Made by a program: the position numbers and the translations under genes
DNA from: Leptolinea sp. UBA1437
GTDB lineage: Bacteria > Chloroflexota > Anaerolineae > Anaerolineales > Anaerolineaceae
Assembly: GCA_002329625.1 (NCBI GenBank)
Contig: DCTP01000056.1
Span: 24,528-30,237 of the forward strand
Reading direction: 5' to 3'
Length of the DNA stretch: 5,710 nucleotides
Shown: in pieces, positions 1 through 5,710 of the stretch
Layout: every line of letters begins with the position of its first letter
Position numbering within the stretch: the first letter of the stretch is position 1
The notes under the pieces: model-generated
Told to the model about the DNA's origin: nothing
Databases searched by the model: none
What the model saw: only the letters and a program-made list of their open reading frames with translations

Positions 1-902
1 GTGCGATTGGGGTTATGATCGATTACCGAACGGGCGACATTCAAGACATTTTGCGTGGAACGATAATTTTGTTCAAGCAATATCTTGGTGCAATTCGGAT
101 AATCTTTTTCAAATAGTTGAATATTGTGATAATCCGCACCACGCCAACGGTAGATGGATTGATCTTCATCTCCGACAACAAAAATATTTCCTTTTTGACC
201 GACAAGCAGTTTTAACAACTGATATTGCGCCGTATTGGTATCCTGAAATTCATCGACCAAAATATGGCGGAATCTGCGGGAATAGTGGTCCCGAATATCC
301 GGGTTATCTTTCAACAGTTTCCAACACCATAAAAGCAAATCATCAAAATCCACCGCATTGCTTTTTTCGAGTGCTTGTTGATATTTTTCATAAACTCGGA
401 AGACAGTTTCTTCCCGATAGTTGCTACGCGGCATATCTTGAGGAAACAGAAGATTATTCTTTGCATTGGAAATCTCGTTATGGACGGAATTTGGACGAAA
501 GATCTTATCATCCAGGTTCAGTTCCTTAATGATCTGTTTGATTAATGTCACCTGATCATCTGCGTCCATAATGACATAATTGTGACCGAAGGGGAGCAGA
601 GAAGCTTCACGTCGTAAGATTCGCGCACAAACTGCGTGAAAAGTACCGAGCCACATATTGCCCTGTATGCTCTCGCCCAGAAGATCTTCGATACGATCCT
701 GCATCTCGCGGGCTGCTTTATTCGTAAAAGTGACCGCCAGTATATTGTAAGCCGGGACTCCCATTTCCTTGATCAGGTAGGCGATTCGTTGGGTCAGCAC
801 CCGGGTTTTCCCCGAACCGGGCCCGGCCAGTACCAAAACACATCCCTCTCCGGCGGTAACCGCCTGATATTGCTGTGGATTTAAGTTTTCTAAATAATTC
901 AT
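1..902 (-). CDS. UvrD/PcrA/Rep-type superfamily 1 DNA helicase, N-terminal part (3' end beyond window)
   Basis: This is an ATP-dependent 3'-5' DNA helicase of the UvrD/PcrA/Rep group, which unwinds DNA in the cytoplasm during excision and mismatch repair and replication-fork rescue. Only the first 300 residues are visible, against about 650-750 for the family; the frame is open to the left edge. My translation shows the canonical motifs in order: Q-motif LNPQQ (7-11), Walker A AGPGSGKT (26-33, Lys32), motif Ia TFTNKAA (58-64), GTFH (86-89), Walker B DEFQD (217-221), motif III GDEDQSIYRWRG (244-255) and motif IV EQNYRST (277-283). No frameshift is present. The ATG at 902-900 is the only plausible start, because an in-frame TAA lies two codons upstream (908-906) and the Q-motif must be near the N terminus. 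The start overlaps the mutY stop as ATGA, and the nearest Shine-Dalgarno-like GAGGAAG (925-919) is 16 nt away, so translation is probably coupled to mutY. The visible part does not separate UvrD from PcrA or Rep. Confidence 0.95.
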   Translation of the reverse strand, partial: MNYLENLNPQQYQAVTAGEGCVLVLAGPGSGKTRVLTQRIAYLIKEMGVPAYNILAVTFTNKAAREMQDRIEDLLGESIQGNMWLGTFHAVCARILRREASLLPFGHNYVIMDADDQVTLIKQIIKELNLDDKIFRPNSVHNEISNAKNNLLFPQDMPRSNYREETVFRVYEKYQQALEKSNAVDFDDLLLWCWKLLKDNPDIRDHYSRRFRHILVDEFQDTNTAQYQLLKLLVGQKGNIFVVGDEDQSIYRWRGADYHNIQLFEKDYPNCTKILLEQNYRSTQNVLNVARSVIDHNPNR

Positions 903-2005
903 AGGTTATCGATTGATTCTTCCTCATTTTGGATCGGTCCGAATTTCTGTAAATCCCGAGCGATTTGCCGGTCAATTTTCCCCATCGGGAAAGCAGCCAG
1001 ATCCGGAATCTTTACCCATCGCAGGGCTTGAGCTTCAATGGGTTGCGGATTTTGATCTCCGATTTCGCATAAAAAAGCATGGAGAGTGACCCGAAAATGA
1101 GTATAGGCATGTTTATATACCCCAAAGGGCGCTTTTATTATAACTTGCACTTCCAGTTCTTCCCGAAGTTCCCGGATTAAACATTCTTCGAGCGTTTCAT
1201 CCTTTTCCTGCTTTCCACCCGGGAATTCCCAAAGACCGCCCAATAATCCGTGTGCGGGTCTTTGAGCGATCAATACTTCATCGTTCGGTTTTTGAATGAT
1301 GCCTGCGGTAACAATAAAATGGGGAATGGACTTCGACTGTTTTGTCACCGGTCTTTGCGAAACCGTATTCTTTTTGAAAGCTTCGCACCAACTTGTCAAA
1401 GGGCAGAGCAAACATCGAGGTGCGGACGGCAGGCAGACGGAAGAACCTAAATCCATCAATGCTTCGTGGTAAGCACCGGGGGAATTCTCTCCTTCAATTT
1501 CCGAACCGGCGAGCTGCCAAAGAATCGTCTCCGACTCCTTTGTCCGAAGGGGAATGGCGAGATCAAACAAACGGGAGTAAATCCGGCGAATGTTCCCATC
1601 CAATGCGGGGACCGCTTGATTGAAAGCGATGGATGCAATCGCACCGGCAGTATATCGTCCGATTCCGGGGAGGCTTTCAAGCGTCTTTAAATCATTCGGA
1701 AAAATCCCGTTCCATTTTTGCATGATTATCCCGGCGGTTTTGTACAGTGTTCGAGCTCGACTGTAATATCCCAAACCTTCCCATTGTTTTAGAACCTGCT
1801 GTTCGTCCGATTTCGCAAGCAACACCGGGTTGGGAAAGACTTCCATCCAACGGGTATAATAGGGAATCACCGTCTCGACGCGGGTTTGTTGTAACATGAT
1901 TTCTGAAATCCACACCCGGTAAGGTGTGCGATTCTCCCGCCACGGGAGATCTCTTTTATTGTTCCCGAACCATTCTAAAAGTTCCTGATGCATCGGTTTG
2001 TTCAT
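899..2005 (-). CDS. mutY: A/G-specific adenine DNA glycosylase MutY with intact C-terminal Nudix (MutT-like) domain
   Basis: MutY is a base-excision repair enzyme that removes adenine mispaired with 8-oxoguanine. The protein has 368 residues, a normal MutY length. Visible features of the glycosylase half are catalytic Glu35 in SEIMLQQT, GLGYYSRAR (77-85), the helix-hairpin-helix LPGIGRYTAGA (112-122, Tyr118 as in the Bacillus-type enzyme), catalytic Asp136 in LDGNIRR, and a [4Fe-4S] loop with Cys191-x6-Cys198-x2-Cys201-x5-Cys207. Residues from about 228 on form a Nudix domain. In E. coli MutY this domain recognises 8-oxoG and lacks a Nudix box. Here the box is complete from Gly264 (G-x5-E270-x7-R278-E279-L-x-E282-E283), preceded by WEFPGG, as in MutT. 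The protein could therefore also hydrolyse an oxidised nucleotide; that is inference. The start at 2005 has only a weak Shine-Dalgarno (GAAGAAA); Met5 is an alternative. The gene is first in a unit with the downstream helicase, with which it shares ATGA. The family assignment is very secure. Confidence 0.96.
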   Translation of the reverse strand: MNKPMHQELLEWFGNNKRDLPWRENRTPYRVWISEIMLQQTRVETVIPYYTRWMEVFPNPVLLAKSDEQQVLKQWEGLGYYSRARTLYKTAGIIMQKWNGIFPNDLKTLESLPGIGRYTAGAIASIAFNQAVPALDGNIRRIYSRLFDLAIPLRTKESETILWQLAGSEIEGENSPGAYHEALMDLGSSVCLPSAPRCLLCPLTSWCEAFKKNTVSQRPVTKQSKSIPHFIVTAGIIQKPNDEVLIAQRPAHGLLGGLWEFPGGKQEKDETLEECLIRELREELEVQVIIKAPFGVYKHAYTHFRVTLHAFLCEIGDQNPQPIEAQALRWVKIPDLAAFPMGKIDRQIARDLQKFGPIQNEEESIDNL

Positions 2006-2213
2006 TATTGTTTCTTCGATATATTTGTCCCAAATTGATAATCGGCTTTGTAAATAGAATCCTTTTCTTCATCGAGACAAACCGGTTAGATTTTGCCGAA
2101 ATATTTAATGATCTGCTTTTATGAGTCGAGGCTTTAACCTTTAATAAGGATGATTTTTTTCTCTGAGCAATTTATTAATCTCGATCGAGCGAATGATTCA
2201 TTTTCCGAACAAA
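2006..2213. other. Intergenic region upstream of mutY
   Basis: This AT-rich stretch has no credible coding sequence on either strand. It holds the candidate mutY promoter (2051-2080) and a perfect 10-bp palindrome CTCGATCGAG (2180-2189). A 9-base inverted repeat GAATGATTC lies just beyond it (2191-2199). No tRNA, riboswitch or other structured RNA is recognisable. The right end abuts the terminator of the neighbouring unit. Confidence 0.6.
2051..2080 (-). promoter_or_regulatory. Candidate sigma-70-type promoter for mutY-helicase unit
   Basis: On the minus strand, TTGTCT (2080-2075) and TATTTA (2056-2051) are separated by 18 nt and lie about 45 nt before the mutY start. They sit downstream of the terminator that closes the preceding unit, so a promoter is expected in this gap. 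The match to consensus is only moderate, and the AT-rich context could give such a match by chance. Confidence 0.35.
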
Positions 2214-2237
2214 AATGCGGGAGCAAGCCCCCGCATT
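2208..2237 (-). terminator. Rho-independent terminator after the MBL-fold/small-protein unit
   Basis: On the minus strand an 8-bp perfect stem AATGCGGG/CCCGCATT (2237-2230 with 2221-2214) encloses an 8-nt loop and is followed by a T-run (2215-2211, continuing into TTTTTGTT). It begins 25 nt after the stop codon of the 100-residue gene at 2262, the expected place for an intrinsic terminator. It separates that unit from mutY. Confidence 0.85.
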
Positions 2238-2261
2238 CGATCATTGAAAAGCCTTTTGAGG

Positions 2262-2564
2262 TCAGAACTGAAAGCCTTGCCTGGCGGGGACCAATTTGCA
2301 TTCAAAATTTTGAATAAATTGCTGCAATTTTTCTTTCAGCTCCATCCATTCCGGTTTTGCCATCCGCTGTTCCGCCTCCGATTCATTGGGTAACAGAGCG
2401 CTGATTTGAACCTGTGGTTGATCCCCGTAAATGGTTGCCCAAGCATCCGAAAGTTCAAAACCCAAGCGGTTTAAGCTGGGAACAAATTCCCGAACCAGAA
2501 AATCAAAATACTCCTGCTCATGATTTGGCAGAATATCCCAGGTCATGATTAATTTAACCGGCAT
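2262..2564 (-). CDS. Conserved hypothetical protein, probable dimeric alpha/beta-barrel (ABM/NIPSNAP-like) fold
   Basis: This is a 100-residue soluble protein of unknown function, with no signal peptide or membrane segment. The pattern reads as beta (KLIMTWDI, 4-11), alpha (15-35), beta (ELSDAWATIYG), beta (QVQISALLP), a long amphipathic alpha helix (about 60-86) and a final beta strand (CKLVPA). This beta-alpha-beta-beta-alpha-beta order is typical of ferredoxin-like dimeric alpha/beta barrels such as ABM monooxygenases, EthD and NIPSNAP proteins. The segment 'KPEWMELKEKLQQF' also resembles the late helix of those families. No catalytic residue can be assigned. The start at 2564 is supported by GAGGAAG (2574-2568), 3 nt upstream. 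The gene overlaps the MBL-fold gene by 11 nt and is followed by a strong terminator, so the two proteins are made together and may act together. I recall similar proteins in Chloroflexota. The gene is secure; the fold is moderately supported and the function unknown. Confidence 0.85.
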   Translation of the reverse strand: MPVKLIMTWDILPNHEQEYFDFLVREFVPSLNRLGFELSDAWATIYGDQPQVQISALLPNESEAEQRMAKPEWMELKEKLQQFIQNFECKLVPARQGFQF

Positions 2565-3252
2565 TTACTTCCTCGTTGTTGTCTTCGGCGGAATCATCCT
2601 GTTCATTCAATGAATCGCTGAGAGGATGATTCAAAATGATCAGTTTGGTCTCTTCCGGAAGCTGAGTGGTGTTTGTGATTTTTAACGAATTATAAACATC
2701 CTCCGTCTGTGAAATCCCCATTTCTTTGAGAAATTTAGATAACGGATCCAGTTCCTGTTTCCCTAAAGGATCGGCATAATGCATCGGAATCACAATATTA
2801 GGTTTAATTTGGCTGATCAATTCAACGGCTTTGGAAGAGTTGAGCGCACCACCGCCGCCGACCGGAATAAGTAGCACATGGATCGTACCGTATGTCTCAA
2901 TCTCAGACAGAGACGGTATTCGGTTCAGATTGCCCAAATGAGCGACGAATAAACCATTATATTCAATGACGAAAATGGTATTTTTAACTCCGTCGGTCTC
3001 GCCGGATCGATAACCATTAATGAAAACATTGTTGATTTCATATTCTCCGGGACTATCGATGACAAACGGATCCCCTTTCACAGCTGAAATAAAATGGTGC
3101 CCCGGATGATTACTGCTGCAGGTTACCATGTCGGCTTTTAATTTTAGGGGTTCAAAACCGGCTTCCTGTGAATCGTAGGGGTCACAAACAACAGTGCCCA
3201 TCCCTCGTTCTGTGATTCGAAAACAGGAATGACCGTACCAAGTGATTTCCAT
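2554..3252 (-). CDS. UlaG-like MBL-fold protein with degenerate metal-binding site
   Basis: This 232-residue cytoplasmic protein belongs to the metallo-beta-lactamase superfamily, in the UlaG/UPF0173-like branch. Recognisable family features are WYGHSCFRI (5-13), DPYD (24-27), PGEYEI (68-73), KNTIFVIE followed by AHLGNL (104-109), IPVGGGG (129-135) and the late VIPMHY (154-159, His158). The hallmark H-x-H-x-D-H motif is degraded: at 47-52 the residues are S-N-H-P-G-H, so the first His and the Asp are gone. The bridging Asp of HLGD is Asn108, and no His follows the 'FINGY' strand where relatives have one. Only His49, His52 and His158 remain as possible ligands, so normal two-metal hydrolysis looks unlikely; a structural or binding role is possible. 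The last 20 residues form an acidic, Asn/Glu/Asp-rich tail. The start at 3252 is fixed by AGGAG (3262-3258) 5 nt upstream. The gene is followed by an 11-nt overlapping small gene. Family assignment is secure; activity is unknown. Confidence 0.9.
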   Translation of the reverse strand: MEITWYGHSCFRITERGMGTVVCDPYDSQEAGFEPLKLKADMVTCSSNHPGHHFISAVKGDPFVIDSPGEYEINNVFINGYRSGETDGVKNTIFVIEYNGLFVAHLGNLNRIPSLSEIETYGTIHVLLIPVGGGGALNSSKAVELISQIKPNIVIPMHYADPLGKQELDPLSKFLKEMGISQTEDVYNSLKITNTTQLPEETKLIILNHPLSDSLNEQDDSAEDNNEEVNAG

Positions 3253-3257
3253 GAATT

Positions 3258-3299
3258 CTCCTGAATGAGTCTAGATTTAATCTTAACAGATATATTATA
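3258..3299 (-). promoter_or_regulatory. -10 element and ribosome-binding site of the MBL-fold gene
   Basis: On the minus strand a perfect TATAAT (3299-3294) lies about 41 nt before the ATG, and a strong Shine-Dalgarno AGGAG (3262-3258) lies 5 nt before it. No good TTGACA-like -35 appears at 16-18 nt; the region there is just T-rich. The -10 is therefore plausible but unproven, while the ribosome-binding site is convincing. The 202-nt gap back to yccF otherwise shows no gene. Confidence 0.55.
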
Positions 3300-3454
3300 C
3301 CCTGTGTCGAGAAATGAAAATTAAAAAGAGGGTTCCGGTGAAGAGGGAGCGGCGGAATACAAGAGTTCCCGAGGATTTGTTCACTTTCTCGATAATCATT
3401 CGACAGCTTCAATTTTGCGCTTCAGGCATTCAAATCATCTGGATTTCCGTTTCC

Positions 3455-3814
3455 CTATCGGATTTCGGATCCGAACGGCATCAGCGCCAATTGGGCTAAT
3501 TTGAAGCATTGTTTTCCGAAGGGAATCCCGATAATGGTGATACAAAAAAGAACGCCGTTTAGGAATGCGACGATTGCTAATTCAAGACCGCCGAACAGGA
3601 TCCAGAGAATATTAAGCAAAACAGAGGCCGTGTTTCCATGGTATTCAATTTCTTTCCCGAAGGGGAAAAAGGAAAGTTGGGCTATTTTAAAACATTGTAA
3701 ACCAACCGGAATTCCGATAATGGTAATGCACCATAAAACTCCGACCACAAGCCAAGACAGACCCTGCCAAAGTCCGCCGAAAATAAACCAAATAATATTT
3801 CCTAAAATACTCAT
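3455..3814 (-). CDS. yccF: YccF-family inner membrane protein (two tandem YccF domains)
   Basis: This 119-residue membrane protein belongs to the YccF (DUF307) family, whose biochemical role is not established. It consists of two 51-53-residue copies of the domain (about 6-56 and 66-118). Each reads NI(I/L)W(F/I)(I/L)FGGL, a hydrophobic stretch, CITIIGIP, then QCFK(I/L)AQL and a PFG(K/S)EI ending. Each copy carries about two membrane segments, so about four in all. E. coli YccF is slightly longer but has the same duplicated plan. The start at 3814 overlaps the upstream stop as ATGA and is preceded by AAAGGA about 9 nt away, which supports translational coupling. It is the last gene of the glycosyltransferase/membrane-protein cluster, and I see no convincing terminator after its TAG. 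Whether it shares a job with its neighbours or is simply carried along cannot be decided here. Confidence 0.93.
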   Translation of the reverse strand: MSILGNIIWFIFGGLWQGLSWLVVGVLWCITIIGIPVGLQCFKIAQLSFFPFGKEIEYHGNTASVLLNILWILFGGLELAIVAFLNGVLFCITIIGIPFGKQCFKLAQLALMPFGSEIR

Positions 3815-5379
3815 TTTTCTTTTCCTTTCAATCTTTTGCGTATAGGATTAACAAACCCTGTCGCGAATACGATTGCGCTGCAGATGACAATATAGAGCAC
3901 GGTTTTCCAGAAGGGGAAACGTCTGATCGCATCATGCGAATAACGACTGTAATACCATTGTGAGAAAAATCCCACAAAAATCAGTTCGATAACGATCCAC
4001 CGCACTAACCACCAATCTTTTATTTTTCGGGCGTAGCAATATCCCCAGGCACTGAAGAAAGCAAGCCAAGGCAGGAAAATTTCCCGATAGCGTGGATTGT
4101 CCCATTGATCCCCTCCCGCGCGAAGCGAGCTGACAAAAATCCAGCCGATTATGAACAGCGCATTCAAAATGAATACGTATTTCTCCGGTTTTCGTTTTAT
4201 CCGAAAGGCAGAAAAAATCGCATAGAAAAGAAACGGCACCATGATATACCAACCCAATGATCGATAAATTCCGACAATTTTCCAATAAGGGGTGGTAGGT
4301 TTATAGAATAAAATGGCTGGCAAAACCGGCTGTGTGATGCCGTAAATTGCCAAAAAAACGGAACGGAATTGACCACCGATTTCTCCGACAACTTTTTCAA
4401 CCCAGCCGGAATTGATTTCGGAACTGTGAATATCGTAATGGACAAATTCCTGAATGGAGGGAAGGGCAAATAACCCCACGACTATCAGAGAGAATGCAAT
4501 GAAAAGAATTCCGCCGATTAGCCATTTTTTAGAGGACGGGATTAAAAATTCACCCCATATCCAGAGGAGAATACAGCATAATAGTGCACCGGCGACGAAA
4601 GTCGATAAGGGCAGACAAGCTAATAGGCAAATTATCAATGCAACTGCGGATTTTTTCCGATGATCCTTCAATGTAATTAATGCCCAGAAGGCTATCGCAA
4701 GGATTCCGTTTAAAAACGGTTCGCGTAAGGCTGATCCGCCGAAGACAATACTATCGGGATATAAAACATAGATCCAAGCGGTTATATTTGCCAGGTTGCG
4801 ATAAGCTTTCTCGTCTTTCGGAATTTTTTGTTGAATTGCTTTGTATAGGAAAGGGATGCCGGCTGCGGTAAAAAAAGCGCCTAATAAAGTGATTAATCCG
4901 AATCGCTTTGCATCCGGAGAAAGGTATTCATAAATCCAGACGGAAAGGGCAGCCAGCCCGCCGTACTGATCGTTGTTATAATCTCGGGTGATCGTCTCGA
5001 TAAAACCGGGCTTTTCATTTTGTGCAATCAGCCAGGTCTCTTCGTCCCGTCGATAAACATCATTCGAAAGATAACCACCCTGTTGTTGCGGTTCATCCCG
5101 GTAACCATATATCGGTAACAAATTTTGGGTTGCCAAGCCGAATCCAAGGCGAAGAAAAATGGAACAAAACATCATGACGGCTAATGTTTTCCCTGCGCCT
5201 CCCCATTTCCATAAAAAATAAAGAATCAAATAGGACGGGACGGAAAAAATCAGCGCAGCGGTAAACCCGCGGATGAATGTTCCAGGGCTGAAATAAGCTA
5301 ATGTAGCTGAGGTAAGAAGTGAAAGAAGAATGATTGCAAGGATATGAATAGGTAGTATCTTTTTATGATTTATTTGCAT
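3811..5379 (-). CDS. Large polytopic membrane protein of unknown function (GT-C or polymerase-like, tentative)
   Basis: This 522-residue integral membrane protein has roughly 13-15 hydrophobic segments. The first three are at about 11-29, 36-58 and 64-84, and the last is near 494-513. A long hydrophilic loop (about 85-158) is probably outside the membrane. It holds a charged Asp/Arg/Tyr patch, SNDVYRRDEETW (105-116), and TRDYNNDQYGG (131-141). Other notable parts are YPDSIVFGGSALREPF (207-222), a second polar loop (about 308-340), and DNPRYREIFLPW (427-438) before the last membrane segments. The size, the acidic loop and a glycosyltransferase gene immediately upstream fit a GT-C sugar transferase or a Wzy/EpsG-like polysaccharide enzyme. 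No family signature is decisive, so function is left open. The start at 5379 has GGAAGG (5390-5385) 5 nt upstream and overlaps the upstream gene by 17 nt. Its end overlaps yccF by 4 nt. The basic C terminus (IRKRLKGKEK) is likely cytoplasmic. Confidence 0.9.
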   Translation of the reverse strand: MQINHKKILPIHILAIILLSLLTSATLAYFSPGTFIRGFTAALIFSVPSYLILYFLWKWGGAGKTLAVMMFCSIFLRLGFGLATQNLLPIYGYRDEPQQQGGYLSNDVYRRDEETWLIAQNEKPGFIETITRDYNNDQYGGLAALSVWIYEYLSPDAKRFGLITLLGAFFTAAGIPFLYKAIQQKIPKDEKAYRNLANITAWIYVLYPDSIVFGGSALREPFLNGILAIAFWALITLKDHRKKSAVALIICLLACLPLSTFVAGALLCCILLWIWGEFLIPSSKKWLIGGILFIAFSLIVVGLFALPSIQEFVHYDIHSSEINSGWVEKVVGEIGGQFRSVFLAIYGITQPVLPAILFYKPTTPYWKIVGIYRSLGWYIMVPFLFYAIFSAFRIKRKPEKYVFILNALFIIGWIFVSSLRAGGDQWDNPRYREIFLPWLAFFSAWGYCYARKIKDWWLVRWIVIELIFVGFFSQWYYSRYSHDAIRRFPFWKTVLYIVICSAIVFATGFVNPIRKRLKGKEK

Positions 5380-5710
5380 ATTTTCCTTCCGTCAATGCAT
5401 CAATAATCATTTTTTCTCTGTTTTTCCAACTGTAAAACGAAGATTTCTGCTTTGCCGTCGCGGCGAGTTTTGCCGCTTCTTCGGGATGACCGAGGAGCAT
5501 TTTCAAACCTTTAATCCAAGAAGAGAGGTTTTCCGGCTCGCAAAATACGGCACAGGTCGGGTCCAAAATTTCGTGAATGACCGGAAGATCGGAAGCCAGG
5601 ATCGGTTTACCGGCGGCTAAATATTCGAACATTTTCATCGGACTGCAAATGGCGGCGGAATTCCCGCCGCTGCTTCCGGCGATTGTTTTTTCATAAGGCA
5701 TCAATAAAAA
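5363..5710 (-). CDS. GT-B glycosyltransferase (GT4-like), C-terminal fragment (5' end beyond window)
   Basis: This is the C-terminal 115 residues of a glycosyltransferase that probably moves a sugar from a nucleotide donor in the cytoplasm, for glycan or glycolipid synthesis. The diagnostic segment is SPMKMFEYLAAGKPI followed by LASDLPVIHEIL, the donor-binding part of GT4-type GT-B folds; the Glu of FEYLA corresponds to the conserved nucleotide-sugar-binding Glu. The closing 'SWKNREKMIIDAL' helix is also typical. The frame is open to the right edge (F-L-L-M-P-Y strand), so the real start is outside the window; the TTG and ATG near 5704-5699 are internal codons. Full-length relatives are usually 350-420 residues. 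It overlaps the downstream membrane-protein gene by 17 nt, which implies a shared transcript and perhaps a shared pathway. Donor and acceptor cannot be told from this part. Confidence 0.92.
   Translation of the reverse strand, partial: FLLMPYEKTIAGSSGGNSAAICSPMKMFEYLAAGKPILASDLPVIHEILDPTCAVFCEPENLSSWIKGLKMLLGHPEEAAKLAATAKQKSSFYSWKNREKMIIDALTEGKYANKS

Noticed and set aside
2015..2072. Upstream ATG (2072-2070) with an open reading stretch that might extend the MutY N terminus
   Set aside because: It is in a different frame from mutY (67 nt offset), and MutY homology begins normally from the 2005 start.
2138..2160. CCTT-TAAT-AAGG followed by a T-run on the plus strand, resembling a terminator
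   Set aside because: The stem is 4 bp with no GC-rich core, and no plus-strand gene precedes it.
636..2393. Several plus-strand open frames of 60-80 codons opposite the helicase, mutY and the small gene
   Set aside because: They lie mostly antisense to strongly supported genes, show no recognisable domains, and lack convincing ribosome-binding sites.
3330..3360. Possible terminator after yccF (TTCCG...CGGAA followed by CTCTTTTTAATTTT on the minus strand)
   Set aside because: The stem is only 5 bp with a 14-15-nt loop and is separated from the T-rich tract by several bases, which is too weak to call.
3464..3475. Perfect 12-bp palindrome TTCGGATCCGAA
   Set aside because: It lies inside the last codons of yccF and encodes the conserved FGSEI ending. 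There is no T-run and no regulatory context, so it is most likely coincidental.
5699..5704. TTG/ATG near the right edge as the start of a short 113-residue protein
   Set aside because: The frame continues open to the window edge, and the protein starts in the middle of a GT-B fold, so this is an internal position of a larger gene.
1..5710. Defence island, phage, transposon or CRISPR content
   Set aside because: No transposase, integrase, repeat array, terminal inverted repeat or toxin-antitoxin pair was seen; every gene is housekeeping, envelope-related or a conserved hypothetical.

Overview
All genes in this window lie on the minus strand, so they read from high to low coordinates. The DNA has moderate GC content. 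The genes are tightly packed into two overlapping clusters plus a DNA-repair pair. Codon use looks even throughout, and I see no mobile element, CRISPR array, RNA gene or phage signature. The organism is probably a member of Chloroflexota, perhaps Anaerolineae. This is inferred from memory: the paired UlaG-like MBL-fold protein and small 100-residue alpha/beta protein, and the large membrane protein with its 'DxYRRD' loop, resemble Anaerolineae proteins. No search was run, so treat the taxon as provisional.

Region 1 (5710 to 3455) is an envelope or sugar-related cluster. It holds the C-terminal end of a GT-B (GT4-like) glycosyltransferase, a 522-residue polytopic membrane protein of unknown function (possibly GT-C or polymerase-like), and a small YccF-family membrane protein made of two tandem repeats. 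The genes overlap by 17 and 4 nt, so they are almost certainly co-transcribed. Their promoter lies outside the window.

Region 2 (about 3300 to 2205) is a self-contained two-gene transcription unit. It has a TATAAT element and a strong Shine-Dalgarno, then an MBL-fold protein whose metal-binding motif is heavily degraded. An 11-nt overlap leads to a small protein predicted to be a dimeric alpha/beta barrel. The unit ends at a clear rho-independent terminator.

Region 3 (about 2080 to 1) is a DNA-repair unit. A MutY adenine glycosylase carries a C-terminal Nudix domain with an intact catalytic box, making it a MutY-MutT-type fusion. It is followed, through an ATGA stop/start overlap, by the N-terminal 300 residues of a UvrD/PcrA/Rep superfamily 1 helicase that runs off the left edge.

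Overall this looks like an ordinary chromosomal housekeeping region, not a defence or mobile island. The points most worth a second look are the apparently non-catalytic MBL protein with its coupled partner, the MutY protein with an intact Nudix box, and the uncharacterised membrane protein. I do not see convincing evidence of a wholly new system.
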